Shown: in pieces, positions 34,983-43,957 of the stretch
Position numbering within the stretch: the first letter of the stretch is position 1
Layout: every line of letters begins with the position of its first letter
Assembly (NCBI GenBank): GCA_040772305.1
Contig: JAXGYK010000001.1
Location: forward strand, 496,001-560,000
Direction: 5' to 3'
Source: Mesolinea sp040772305
GTDB lineage: Bacteria; Chloroflexota; Anaerolineae; Anaerolineales; Anaerolineaceae
Length of the DNA: 64,000 nucleotides
Position numbers and translations under genes: made by a program
The notes under the pieces: model-generated
Seen by the model: only the letters and a program-made list of their open reading frames with translations
Databases searched by the model: none
Told to the model about the DNA's origin: nothing

Positions 34983-35086
34983 GCGATGAAAATCCGGAAG
35001 AAAACCACATCCCTGTTGGCGAAGCCCAGCAGGAGATTTTTACGACGTTAAACGCCCGCTGGTGGGAAGGGGGCCAAAGCGTCAAG

Positions 35087-35980
35087 ATGGGCGAAACCTT
35101 TGAGCCGCGCACCCTGGACACCCCGCTGGACGAGATGGTGCGCAAGCAGGGCGGAAGGCGCAGTCAAACCCGCAGTAAAACCAAACGCGGCCGTTACATT
35201 CAGGCGCGTCCTACTCCCAACGATGCCAGCGACCTGGCTTTTGATGCTACCCTGCGCGCCGCGGCGCCTTTTCAGGGCCAGCGCAGTGCTTTAAAGGAAG
35301 AACGCGATGTGGCTTTTGCGGTACGCGGCGATGACTTCCAGAAAAAAGTGCGCGTGCGCAAAACGGCAAACCTGATCCTCTTTCTGGTGGACGGCAGCTG
35401 GAGCATGGCCGTAAGCGAGCGCATGAGCGCCACCAAGGGTGCCATCCTTTCCCTGCTTACCGATGCGTACCAAAGGCGCGACCGGGTGGGCCTGGTGGTC
35501 TTTCAGAAGGATCGGGCTACTTTGGTGCTGGCGCCTACCAACAGCGTACTGCTGGCGCAGCGTGCCCTGGCAAACATCCCGGTGGGGGGCAAAACGCCCC
35601 TGGCCGCCGGCTTGCAGATGGCCTACGAGGTAATTAAGCGCGAAAAGATCCTGCACCCTGACGTTCAGCCGCTTTTAATTGTGCTGACGGACGGAGCCGG
35701 CAACGTGCCCCTGGCAAAACCGCGGGAAAAACCAGGCGGCAACCTGGTGCAAAGCGAAGTTGACCAGCTGGCAGCCATGTTCCCTGCCGAGGGCATCCAC
35801 AGTGTGGTGATCAATATGGAGCACAAGGCCTTTGACCAGGGCCTGGCCCGCAGCTTGGCGGAAAAGATGCAGGCGCCCTGCTACAGTCTGGAAGAGCTGC
35901 GCGGCGACACCCTGTACGAAACGGTACAGCGCGAGATGCACAGCCCCGGCACGGCTGCCACAGCCAGGCCGGACCTGTGA
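35087..35980 (+). CDS. VWA domain protein, ChlD/BchD C-terminal half
   Basis: A von Willebrand factor A domain protein of 297 residues if started at the first Met; the frame is open upstream to the A9 tract at 34956-34964, with acidic residues typical of the ChlD linker. The MIDAS metal site is complete: LVDGSWSMA (DxSxS), Thr in GGKTPLAAGL and Asp in LTDGAGN. An Arg/Lys-rich segment (GGRRSQTRSKTKRGRY) precedes it, as in ChlD proteins. It would couple the AAA+ ring to the large chelatase subunit. No other good start exists between the tract and 35087, and the site before 35087 is weak, supporting expression by frameshifting. Confidence 0.82.
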   Translation: MGETFEPRTLDTPLDEMVRKQGGRRSQTRSKTKRGRYIQARPTPNDASDLAFDATLRAAAPFQGQRSALKEERDVAFAVRGDDFQKKVRVRKTANLILFLVDGSWSMAVSERMSATKGAILSLLTDAYQRRDRVGLVVFQKDRATLVLAPTNSVLLAQRALANIPVGGKTPLAAGLQMAYEVIKREKILHPDVQPLLIVLTDGAGNVPLAKPREKPGGNLVQSEVDQLAAMFPAEGIHSVVINMEHKAFDQGLARSLAEKMQAPCYSLEELRGDTLYETVQREMHSPGTAATARPDL

Positions 35981-36201
35981 GGCCTCGCTTCGCCTCACCG
36001 AAGCCGATGGGACATCTGGTTCAAGAATGCTCAGGGAATGGTGCGGGCGCATGCAGGTGACTGGATGGGACTGATTCCAGTTGGGGGCAGATGAGCAAGG
36101 CCCGGCAGTATGCCCTGCTAAACAGGGCGGGGTGAAAGTTTTTTAGCAGGCAAGCGGACAAACAGGGCTTGCTTTGCCGCTTATTAATAGCCTGCTTCGG
36201 G

Positions 36202-36207
36202 TAGAAT
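36202..36207 (+). promoter_or_regulatory. Possible -10 box for a leaderless methyltransferase mRNA
   Basis: TAGAAT ends seven bases before the ATG at 36215, with no ribosome-binding site between. The -35 is not clear. Confidence 0.4.
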
Positions 36208-36214
36208 TGGGCAG

Positions 36215-36961
36215 ATGCCGCAGATTATTCCGGAAGACCTCAAGAAAGCTGCCGTTCGCGGAGAGCCCTCGCACGTTTGGCGTGCCGGGCAGGAGCGGCG
36301 TTTTAAGATGCTGCAGGATGCCGCCGGCCCGCTGCTGCAAGGGCGGGTGCTGGTAGATGGCGCCGGGGTTGGAGCCTACCTGCGCAGGATCGTGCCGATT
36401 GCCCGGGAGGCCATCGGACTGGATATTGAACTTCCCCGAGTGGCGGAATGCAAAGCCTTTGCGCCGCTGGTGCTTTGCGGGGCCGGAGAAAACCTGCCCT
36501 TTGACTCGGGGACGATGGACCTGATTTGGAGCCACGAGGTGCTGGAGCATGTGCAGGATGATGCCGCGGCCATTCGTGAAATGGTGCGCGTGCTCAGGCC
36601 CGGGGGACGCATTGTGCTGTTTTGCCCCAACCGGGGCTATCCCTTTGAGACGCATGGCCACTACTGGAAGGGCAAGTATCATTTTGGCAACACTCCGCTG
36701 ATAAACTGGCTGCCGCGTGCCTGGCGCGACAAGCTGGCACCGCATGTGGAGGTATATACCCGCAGGGACCTGGAAAGATTATTCGCAGGGCTGCCCGTGA
36801 GGGTGCTCAGCAGGCGCATCGTGTTTGGAGCCTACGATAATATCATCAGCCGGCGCCCGCGCCTGGGGCGCCTGATAAGGGGCATCCTGCAGGCGCTGGA
36901 GAAAACCCCGCTTAGCATACTGGGCCTAAGCCACTTTTGGGTGGTGGAGAAAATAAACTGA
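36215..36961 (+). CDS. Class I SAM-dependent methyltransferase
   Basis: A 248-residue methyltransferase of the Methyltransf_11 type. Motif I is RVLVDGAGVGAYLRRI, the acidic loop GLDIELPRV, then MDLIWSHEVLEHVQDDAAAIREMVRVLRPGGRIVLFCPN. The C-terminal part is basic (IISRRPRLGRLIRG) and ends in hydrophobic residues, which may place it at the membrane. The neighbouring segment includes EVYTRRDLERLFAGLPVRVL, common in methyltransferases acting on lipids or quinones. The substrate is not known; no operon partner. Confidence 0.82.
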   Translation: MPQIIPEDLKKAAVRGEPSHVWRAGQERRFKMLQDAAGPLLQGRVLVDGAGVGAYLRRIVPIAREAIGLDIELPRVAECKAFAPLVLCGAGENLPFDSGTMDLIWSHEVLEHVQDDAAAIREMVRVLRPGGRIVLFCPNRGYPFETHGHYWKGKYHFGNTPLINWLPRAWRDKLAPHVEVYTRRDLERLFAGLPVRVLSRRIVFGAYDNIISRRPRLGRLIRGILQALEKTPLSILGLSHFWVVEKIN

Positions 36962-37004
36962 CGGGGAATTCGTTCTTATTTATTCCTCTGGCCTTGTTCT
37001 CACA

Positions 37005-38192
37005 TTAGAAAAGTTCTTTATTTCGGTTTATAGGGAATGGTGTTTCCTCGAGCTCCTCATCATCACCTAAGAGATCCAGGGCAATGGAGAATAGAGGCAA
37101 CTGCGATATTTTGCGAGGATCTCGTTTTGTCATTTGTGCAATCTTTTTTAATTGATATTGAACCGTATTTTTATGAATAAAAAGCCTGTCTGCAACCTTA
37201 TTGATTGACGCATCTTCTTCAATATATATTTTGAGAAGCTGTACCAAAGAGCGATGATGAGGTAACAATAAAGGACCCAATATCTTATGGATAAATTCGT
37301 CTTTTATCTGTGGCTCCACAAGTGAAGTTATTAAGCCCAGATCAAGATCTTCATAGATATAATTCTTTCTTCCTTGCGACTTGATAGATACTTTTAATGA
37401 AGAGAGAGCTTTCTTATAACATAACGGCATAGAACCGTTGCTTTCCACAAAACTTGCCCCAAAGTACAGCTTCTGTGAGCAATACGCTTGAATTTCCCAG
37501 ACCAATTTATTGAATTGTTTTCTAAAAGAATCTTTGTTGTTCGTGTCAGAAAAAAGAATCCAATGCGCGTCATTCTTAATGAAGAAGCTGAGTCCATTCG
37601 TCTTGGTAAATTTTTCCAGGAATCTCAATTGATTCTGTTCGGCTATCTTCCGCTGTTCAAACTCATCATAAGCTTTATCGCTGTTATCGGTAATAAGTAC
37701 AATACTCTTCGAGTTATTCAGGTCAAGAGAATGAAAACCGGCACGTTGATAAAAAGCGGTGTCCAGGTTTACCTGCTCGGTTGTTAACCATTCACTCACT
37801 AACTCTTTGCGGTCCAGTTCTTGTTCATTAATTCTCTGAGTTAAATAAATATGATGAAGCATAACTTCTATCATCTTTTTAATGACTAAGCCATAAGGTT
37901 CGACATCCTTCACCGGACCAGTCAGACCAACAGCTCCAATTATTGTTTGTTCTGACTCAATGCTCAGGTTAATGCCTTCTTTTGAACCGAGGTAGTCATC
38001 CGTTTCATTCACAATGATTGAACTTGCATTACCTGCGATCATCACTTTCACAGCCTCATGAATAGAACCAATACGGGTAAGATCGGTACTCCACAGGATC
38101 TTCCCGCTCCTATCCATAATGTTTATAGGATATTTGATAATGTGACTGATTTCTTCAATTACATTTTTTGATATTTCAACTGACAGTTCCAC
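37005..38192 (-). CDS. CdaR family transcriptional regulator
   Basis: A 395-residue regulator with the sugar-diacid-recognition domain at its N-terminus (MELSVEISKNVIEEISHIIKYPINIMDRSGKIL ... IGAVGLTGPVKDVEPYG) and a PucR/CdaR helix-turn-helix at the C-terminus (DASINKVADRLFIHKNTVQYQLKKIAQMTKRDP). CdaR proteins sense glucarate, galactarate or glycerate and activate uptake and degradation genes. It is transcribed divergently from the glycerate kinase gene, with 90 AT-rich bases between, so it probably controls the kinase-ABC-lactonase operon. Confidence 0.9.
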   Translation of the reverse strand: MELSVEISKNVIEEISHIIKYPINIMDRSGKILWSTDLTRIGSIHEAVKVMIAGNASSIIVNETDDYLGSKEGINLSIESEQTIIGAVGLTGPVKDVEPYGLVIKKMIEVMLHHIYLTQRINEQELDRKELVSEWLTTEQVNLDTAFYQRAGFHSLDLNNSKSIVLITDNSDKAYDEFEQRKIAEQNQLRFLEKFTKTNGLSFFIKNDAHWILFSDTNNKDSFRKQFNKLVWEIQAYCSQKLYFGASFVESNGSMPLCYKKALSSLKVSIKSQGRKNYIYEDLDLGLITSLVEPQIKDEFIHKILGPLLLPHHRSLVQLLKIYIEEDASINKVADRLFIHKNTVQYQLKKIAQMTKRDPRKISQLPLFSIALDLLGDDEELEETPFPINRNKELF

Positions 38193-38246
38193 AGTTGTTA
38201 TGTTCCTTATAATATAAATATGAACTAATTATTGTTTTCTATAATA

Positions 38247-38276
38247 TTGCATTAATCTTATCATAAAGAATATGAT
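38247..38276 (+). promoter_or_regulatory. Promoter of the glycerate kinase operon
   Basis: TTGCAT (38247-38252), 18-nt spacer, TATGAT (38271-38276), then six bases to the ATG at 38283. No ribosome-binding site precedes the ATG, so a leaderless transcript is predicted. Confidence 0.5.
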
Positions 38277-38282
38277 TAATTA

Positions 38283-39461
38283 ATGAAAATTGTGATCGCC
38301 CCTGACTCATTCAAAGGTTCCTTAACCAGCAGTGAGGTTGCAGATTGTATAGAAATTGGGTTACAAAGGGTTTTTCCTGATGCGGAAATATGCAAAGTGC
38401 CAGTTTCTGACGGGGGCGATGGATTCGTTACGGCCTTATTAAGCAATTTCAAATCGGCAAATTATTTTGAAGCACAGGTAGTAAACCCGATTGGGACTCC
38501 CATCATTGCGCGTTTTGCGTTCATTGATACTAAAACAGCGGTTTTGGATATCGCTTCTGCATCGGGGTTAGACCTCCTGGAATCTAAGCAATATGATCCC
38601 ATGATTTCCAGCACCTATGGAACAGGAATGCTGATCAAAGAAGCTATCGGGCGAGGGGCATCCACGATTATTCTCGGCTTAGGCGGGTCCGCAACCAATG
38701 ACGCGGGAATTGGATTATTACAAGCCCTGGGTTTTAATCTGCTGAACGATTCCGGAAAAGAAGTTGGTCTTGGAGGCCGTTCTCTATCGGCAATTCACAC
38801 AGTGAATTGTGACAATGTGCCCTGCGAAGTCAAAGCAACACAGTTTATCCTGGCTACCGATGTAAATAACATTCTGCTCGGTCCTGGCGGGGCAACCATG
38901 GTCTTCGGACCACAAAAAGGGGCATCACCTGCTATGCTCAAGGATCTCGAAGCGGGAATGGAGAACTGGGACAAAAGAGTTAGCACCTTTTCAGGAAAAC
39001 AGCTTGCAACTACACCAGGTGTTGGTGCAGCTGGAGGAACAGCTTACACCATGATGAGTTTTTTGCGCTCCAAGATTGTAAGCGGGCTGGAGTTGTTCTT
39101 CGATTTTATTGGTTTCGACAAGCTGATTTCAGAAGCCGATTTGGTTGTAACCGGTGAGGGTCGGCTTGATGGTCAATCTCAGTTTGGAAAAGTACCTCTT
39201 GGAGTCGCACGCAGAGTCAAGCAAACAGGTCAAATCCCGGTCGTCGCGATTAATGGAAGTATTGATGGGGAGAACTCCTGGGTATATGACAATGGATTAG
39301 ATGCTGTCTTTTCATGCATTCAAGGTGTAACAGAGCTTGAAAATGCCATCCGTAATGCAAGGAATAGTTTAATCATTGCTGCTGAACGGGCAGCAAGAGC
39401 ATTAGCAATCAATATCACTACTGTAAATCAAGATTTGAAAGGAATAACATATGAAAAATAA
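38283..39461 (+). CDS. Glycerate 2-kinase (GarK/GlxK family)
   Basis: A 392-residue kinase that phosphorylates D-glycerate to 2-phosphoglycerate, feeding it into glycolysis. Family hallmarks are IVIAPDSFKGSLTS at the N-terminus, VPVSDGGDGFVTAL, the glycine-rich IILGLGGSATNDAGIGLLQALG, FGPQKGAS and VTGEGRLDGQSQFGKVP. The product's position first in an operon with a peptide/opine-type ABC transporter and a lactonase, and under a CdaR regulator, points to aldarate or related sugar-acid catabolism. Its 3' end overlaps the binding-protein gene by 11 bp. Confidence 0.93.
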   Translation: MKIVIAPDSFKGSLTSSEVADCIEIGLQRVFPDAEICKVPVSDGGDGFVTALLSNFKSANYFEAQVVNPIGTPIIARFAFIDTKTAVLDIASASGLDLLESKQYDPMISSTYGTGMLIKEAIGRGASTIILGLGGSATNDAGIGLLQALGFNLLNDSGKEVGLGGRSLSAIHTVNCDNVPCEVKATQFILATDVNNILLGPGGATMVFGPQKGASPAMLKDLEAGMENWDKRVSTFSGKQLATTPGVGAAGGTAYTMMSFLRSKIVSGLELFFDFIGFDKLISEADLVVTGEGRLDGQSQFGKVPLGVARRVKQTGQIPVVAINGSIDGENSWVYDNGLDAVFSCIQGVTELENAIRNARNSLIIAAERAARALAINITTVNQDLKGITYEK

Positions 39462-41028
39462 GTTCAGCAAGTTATTGTCAATACTTTTAATCTGTCTGAT
39501 TGTCTCTGCCTGTGGACCAAAGGCAGCAACTCAGGCACCACAAACTGGAACAGAAAACACTGCAACGGAAAACACTGCAACGGAAAGCAGGGATTATAAG
39601 GACAACATCACTGTCGGAGTGCAACTAGATGTTGATACTTTAGACCCTCACAACTCTACTCTTACTGTAGGAATTCGACTGCAGCCACTTATGTTCGAAA
39701 CGTTAATAACAAAAGACCTTGATCAAAACATACACCCAGCTTTAGCAACTGAGTGGAATTGGGAAAGTGACACCGAGCTTGTCTTTAAAATCAGGGAAGG
39801 TGTTAAATTTCATGATGGGACAGAATTAAAGGCATCAGACGTCAAATTCAGTATTGATCGATCAGCAGCTACACCAAGACATAGTGCCCGTTATCTGGAC
39901 CTTGAATCCATTGAAGTTATAGATGATTACACGGTTAAATTTATCACCAAGCAAAAATCAGCGAAATTGATGGATATGCTCAGTGAAATTCTTTTTGGCG
40001 GTGCAATCCTATCCCAGGCTCATGTTGAAAAGGTTGGTGACAATATTTCCACTGAGGCTGTAGGAACAGGTCCATACAAGCTCAATAAGTGGGCACCTGG
40101 CGAAACTCTTGTAGTCGACCTATTTGAAGATTATTGGGGTGAACCATCCGTAACTAAACAGATCGCTTTTAGGGTCATAACAGAGGACACTGCCAGAATT
40201 ATTGCTCTTGAAACTGGTGAGATTGATATTGCAGAAACAGTTCCGGCAACAGATCTTACAAGAGTGAAGGATAATACTGAGCTGGATCTTTTGACAATAC
40301 CCGGGATGGTATTAACGTACTGGGCATTTAATACCCAGGCTGAACCTTTCACAAATCTCAAAGTAAGACAGGCTATGAATTTCGCTGTTGATCGTGAAGC
40401 TGTCACCATCGCTGCAACAAACAATAACGGCTTTAGCGGAAAAACTGTCCTTGGTGTTGGAATGGAAGGATATTATGACGGCATGGAAGGATATAGTTAT
40501 GACCCGGAAAAGGCTAAAGAATTATTAGCCGAAGCTGGATATCCGAATGGTTTCTCAGCAGATCTGTACGTAAAAAGTACTGACAGCAACACAATGCTTG
40601 CTTCTCAGGTCATTCAAGCTAATCTTGCTGAAATTGGTGTGCAGTTAGATATCGTAACCTTAGAGTCCACTGCCTTAATGGCTTCGATTAACGAAGGCAA
40701 ACAAAAAACATACATTCTTACTGCATCTAATCCAGATGTTTACAATGGACTGATTTTCTTCTACTCCCAGACACCGCCAAAAACAGGCAATCGGATGTTG
40801 TACAATAATCCAGAATTCGATGCGTTGTATGAAGATTTGTTGACCGAATTAGATGCATCTAAACGAGGGGAAATTCTTAAAGCTATCCAAGAATTGCTTG
40901 TTGAAGACGCACCTTGGTGTCCATTGTATGGTCAAAACTTTAATGTCGGAATAAGAAGCAATGTTGGAGGAGTCGTGCTTGACCCATTAGGTTTCCACGA
41001 TTATTCCCACGCATTTGCAACCAAATAA
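39451..41028 (+). CDS. ABC transporter substrate-binding lipoprotein (DppA/OppA family)
   Basis: A 525-residue SBP_bac_5 protein. The signal peptide ends ICLIVSACG, followed by a Thr/Glu linker with a 15-bp direct repeat (ENTAT twice). Typical features are QLDVDTLDPHNST, LATEWNWESDTELVFKIREGVKFHDGTELKASDVKFSIDR and NLKVRQAMNFAVDREAV. It captures a solute outside the membrane and delivers it to the permease genes that follow. The family includes carriers of peptides, nickel, opines and oligosaccharides. Here the neighbours favour a sugar acid or oligosaccharide. GAAAGGAATAACAT precedes the ATG. Confidence 0.92.
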   Translation: MKNKFSKLLSILLICLIVSACGPKAATQAPQTGTENTATENTATESRDYKDNITVGVQLDVDTLDPHNSTLTVGIRLQPLMFETLITKDLDQNIHPALATEWNWESDTELVFKIREGVKFHDGTELKASDVKFSIDRSAATPRHSARYLDLESIEVIDDYTVKFITKQKSAKLMDMLSEILFGGAILSQAHVEKVGDNISTEAVGTGPYKLNKWAPGETLVVDLFEDYWGEPSVTKQIAFRVITEDTARIIALETGEIDIAETVPATDLTRVKDNTELDLLTIPGMVLTYWAFNTQAEPFTNLKVRQAMNFAVDREAVTIAATNNNGFSGKTVLGVGMEGYYDGMEGYSYDPEKAKELLAEAGYPNGFSADLYVKSTDSNTMLASQVIQANLAEIGVQLDIVTLESTALMASINEGKQKTYILTASNPDVYNGLIFFYSQTPPKTGNRMLYNNPEFDALYEDLLTELDASKRGEILKAIQELLVEDAPWCPLYGQNFNVGIRSNVGGVVLDPLGFHDYSHAFATK

Positions 41029-41084
41029 ATTTTTGAACAATTAGGAAGGAGCTTAGTCTCCTTCCTTGACTTTCAAGAGGGAGT

Positions 41085-42017
41085 ATGTACCGATTACTGA
41101 TCCGAAGACTACTGTTATTGATTCCCGTTATCATCGGTGCATCATTCATTATTTTTTTCATTATCAATATTGCCCCTGGTGATGTAACGACGATAATGGG
41201 AGGAGATTCTAGTGATGCGGCCCTATATGCTTTCAAGGAGAAATTGGGGCTCAATGACCCCCTCCTGGTTCAATATGGAAGATATCTATTGAATTTATTG
41301 AAAGGAGACCTGGGAAACTCCTATTACACTAACCGCAGTGTTATTTCCGAATATTTTTCTAGATTTCCAAGCACCTTAAAGTTAGCAACTTTTTCAATGC
41401 TATTGGCAATAGTGATAGCAATCCCAGCGGGTATTGTATCGGCCGTCAGACAATACTCTTTTCTTGATAACTTTAGTATGACTATGGCGTTAGTGGGAGT
41501 TTCGATGCCAGTTTTCTGGGAGGGACTATTACTAATTTTGCTCTTTTCGCTTCATTTTAGATGGTTCCCATCAGGAGGTGAGACGGGTCCTTTAAGCTAC
41601 GTGTTACCAACAGTGACTGCAGGAACACATATGGCTGCAACGGTTGCGCGCATGACACGTTCTTCAATGTTGGAAGTTATTCGTCAGGATTATATAGTAA
41701 CCGCACAAGCGAAAGGCTTAAGCCAAAAAATAGTAGTTTGGAAACACGCTTTTAGGAACGCTTTAATTCCAATCGTGACCTCGATAGGGATCTCTTTTGG
41801 AACATCTATCGGAGGCGCGGTCGTTACAGAAACCGTATTTTCGTGGCCAGGTATCGGGCGATTAATAGTCGAATCGATCAATCGCAGAGACACACCCCTC
41901 ATACTGGGGAGCATCATTCTCACCACTGTGGTCGTGAGCTTAGTTAATCTGATAGTTGACATCTTATATGCTTATATCGATCCACGAATCAAAGCACAAT
42001 ATAAAGGGGCAAAATAA
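41085..42017 (+). CDS. ABC transporter permease (DppB family)
   Basis: A 310-residue inner-membrane permease with six membrane segments. It starts MYRLLIRRLLLLIPVIIGASFIIFFIINIAPGD as DppB proteins do and has the cytoplasmic coupling loop VIRQDYIVTAQAKGLSQKIVVWKHAFRNALIPIV (EAA-type motif). It forms the channel with the DppC partner. GAGGGAG lies just before the ATG; the stop overlaps the next ATG in TAATG. Confidence 0.92.
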   Translation: MYRLLIRRLLLLIPVIIGASFIIFFIINIAPGDVTTIMGGDSSDAALYAFKEKLGLNDPLLVQYGRYLLNLLKGDLGNSYYTNRSVISEYFSRFPSTLKLATFSMLLAIVIAIPAGIVSAVRQYSFLDNFSMTMALVGVSMPVFWEGLLLILLFSLHFRWFPSGGETGPLSYVLPTVTAGTHMAATVARMTRSSMLEVIRQDYIVTAQAKGLSQKIVVWKHAFRNALIPIVTSIGISFGTSIGGAVVTETVFSWPGIGRLIVESINRRDTPLILGSIILTTVVVSLVNLIVDILYAYIDPRIKAQYKGAK

Positions 42018-42916
42018 TGCTTCCGACTCATTCAACAAATCTTGACGAAAAATTACCAAAGCGGAAAAGAGGTAATAGAACTGCTGAAATCTGGCGAAGG
42101 TTCAAGCAAAACAAACTAGCTCTCTTTGGCCTTACCATCGTAATCGGCTTTATTTTGATTGCAGTTTTTGCAGACGCTATTGTTGATTATGACGAAAATG
42201 CTATCAAAATATCGATGACTAAGCGGTTTGAGCATCCCAGTAAAGTCCATCCATTCGGTTTGGACGAGTTGGGGCGCGACGTTTTTGCAAGAGTTATTCA
42301 TGGCACCCGCGTTTCTCTAACAGTAGGAGCTGTTGCCGTGACATTTTCATTGCTCGTTGGCGGTAGCTTAGGTGCTATAGCTGGATATTATGGAGGAGGT
42401 ATCGAAAACCTCATCATGCGAGCATCAGACATTCTTCAAGCCATACCCCATCTTTTATTGGCAATCACGATTGTATCTGCATTTGGGCAAAGTATGCCTG
42501 TACTTATGATCGCAGTTGGTCTCTCGAGTATACCTGCGTATATACGAATCGTAAGAGCCTCAACCCTGACCATCAAGGATAAGGAGTTTATTGAAGCTGC
42601 GCGGGCTATTGGTGCAAAAGACCATCAAATAATTCTTAACCATATTATTAATAACTGTATGGCCCCAATTATCGTAGAGGCAACTCTTCGAATGGCTGCC
42701 GCGATCCTTTCCACATCAAGCATGAGCTTCCTTGGCTTAGGAGTCAAAGCACCTACACCGGAATGGGGATCAATAATGGCTGGGGGGCGAGCCTATCTGC
42801 GCGATGCATGGCATATTACTCTATTTCCTGGAATAACAATTATGCTGGCCATACTCTCCCTGAACCTAATGGGAGATGGGCTTCGCGATGCTTTGGATCC
42901 AAAATTGAAGAGGTAA
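42017..42916 (+). CDS. ABC transporter permease (DppC family)
   Basis: A 299-residue second permease. The N-terminal cytoplasmic stretch leads to RRFKQNKLALFGLTIVIGFILIAVFAD, then LGRDVFARVIHGTRVSLTVG, and the EAA loop TIKDKEFIEAARAIGAKDHQIILNHIINN. The C-terminal PTPEWGSIMAGGRAYLRDAWHITLFPGITIML is a DppC signature. It pairs with the preceding permease. Confidence 0.92.
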   Translation: MLPTHSTNLDEKLPKRKRGNRTAEIWRRFKQNKLALFGLTIVIGFILIAVFADAIVDYDENAIKISMTKRFEHPSKVHPFGLDELGRDVFARVIHGTRVSLTVGAVAVTFSLLVGGSLGAIAGYYGGGIENLIMRASDILQAIPHLLLAITIVSAFGQSMPVLMIAVGLSSIPAYIRIVRASTLTIKDKEFIEAARAIGAKDHQIILNHIINNCMAPIIVEATLRMAAAILSTSSMSFLGLGVKAPTPEWGSIMAGGRAYLRDAWHITLFPGITIMLAILSLNLMGDGLRDALDPKLKR

Positions 42917-42921
42917 TACCA

Positions 42922-43926
42922 GTGGAAGACAAAAAAGTATTAGAGATCCAGGACTTAACAGTTGAATACATCACTCACGATGAGATTATTCATGCGGTCA
43001 CAAATCTTAGCTTGACAATTAAGCAAAACAAAACAATCGGCCTGGTAGGCGAAACCGGCGCTGGTAAGACCACAACTGCAAAAGCAATTATGCGCCTTAT
43101 CCCTGATCCCCCAGGCATTATAAAAAGTGGGAAAGTTGTTCTAGAAGGCAAAGATATTTACTCTCTGCCACCAAAAGAACTTGAAAAGATAAGGGGAAGT
43201 TCTGCGGCGATGATTTTTCAAGATCCAATGACTGCTCTTAATCCAGTGCTAACGGTTGGAGACCAAATCGAGGAAGCCATTGCTGTTCATAACCCTAATT
43301 TTTCCACGGAAGAGAAAAAGAGTAGAACGAATGAAATGCTTGAACAAGTGGGGATACCGAAGGAAAGAGGGATCGATTACCCACACCAATTCTCTGGTGG
43401 CATGAAACAAAGAGTTGTAATTGCAATTGCACTCTCATGTAAACCAAGCTTATTAATCGCTGATGAACCTACTACTGCCCTTGATGTGACGATACAGGCT
43501 CAAGTATTAGACCTTATTAAAGAACTTCAAAAAAAATACAAAATGTCTATATTAATGATCACACATGACCTTGGGATTGTTTCAGAAATCTGTGATGAAG
43601 TTGCAGTGATGTATGCCGGAAAGATTGTGGAACATGGTTCTTTAATAGATATCTTTGAAAAAACTGCACACCCATATACAGAAGGATTATTTAACTCTTT
43701 GCCAAACATCCATAACAGGCAGGTTCGATTAGAACCAATCCCTGGCATGATGCCAGATCCCGCTAATCTTCCCAGCGGGTGCCCGTTTAGCCCTAGATGT
43801 GCGTATGCTATAGACAAATGCTCGGAATTCAACCCACCATTAATTAAATTATCGGATTCTCATTCATCGGCTTGCATTCGCCAAAGTGAACAGGGTTTTT
43901 GTCTAAAAAATAAACACATTAATTAG
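42922..43926 (+). CDS. ABC transporter ATP-binding protein (DppD family)
   Basis: A 334-residue ATPase: Walker A GETGAGKTT, Q-loop IFQDPMTALNP, signature FSGGMKQR, Walker B LLIADEPTTALD and H-loop ITHD. The C-terminal oligopeptide-type extension contains GCPFSPRCAYAIDKC, the Cys-rich motif of Dpp/Opp ATPases, possibly an iron-sulfur site. The GTG at 42922 is chosen: it follows AGAGG and starts the conserved domain; the longer frame from 42763 runs inside dppC. Confidence 0.92.
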   Translation: MEDKKVLEIQDLTVEYITHDEIIHAVTNLSLTIKQNKTIGLVGETGAGKTTTAKAIMRLIPDPPGIIKSGKVVLEGKDIYSLPPKELEKIRGSSAAMIFQDPMTALNPVLTVGDQIEEAIAVHNPNFSTEEKKSRTNEMLEQVGIPKERGIDYPHQFSGGMKQRVVIAIALSCKPSLLIADEPTTALDVTIQAQVLDLIKELQKKYKMSILMITHDLGIVSEICDEVAVMYAGKIVEHGSLIDIFEKTAHPYTEGLFNSLPNIHNRQVRLEPIPGMMPDPANLPSGCPFSPRCAYAIDKCSEFNPPLIKLSDSHSSACIRQSEQGFCLKNKHIN

Positions 43927-43957
43927 CTTTATCACACCGATAAGGGTGAGGAAATAT

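Noticed and set aside
35981..36214. Possible cobalamin riboswitch or other structured RNA next to the chelatase genes
   Set aside because: The conserved B12-box and core elements were not found on either strand; only a small GCCCTG/CAGGGC hairpin is present.
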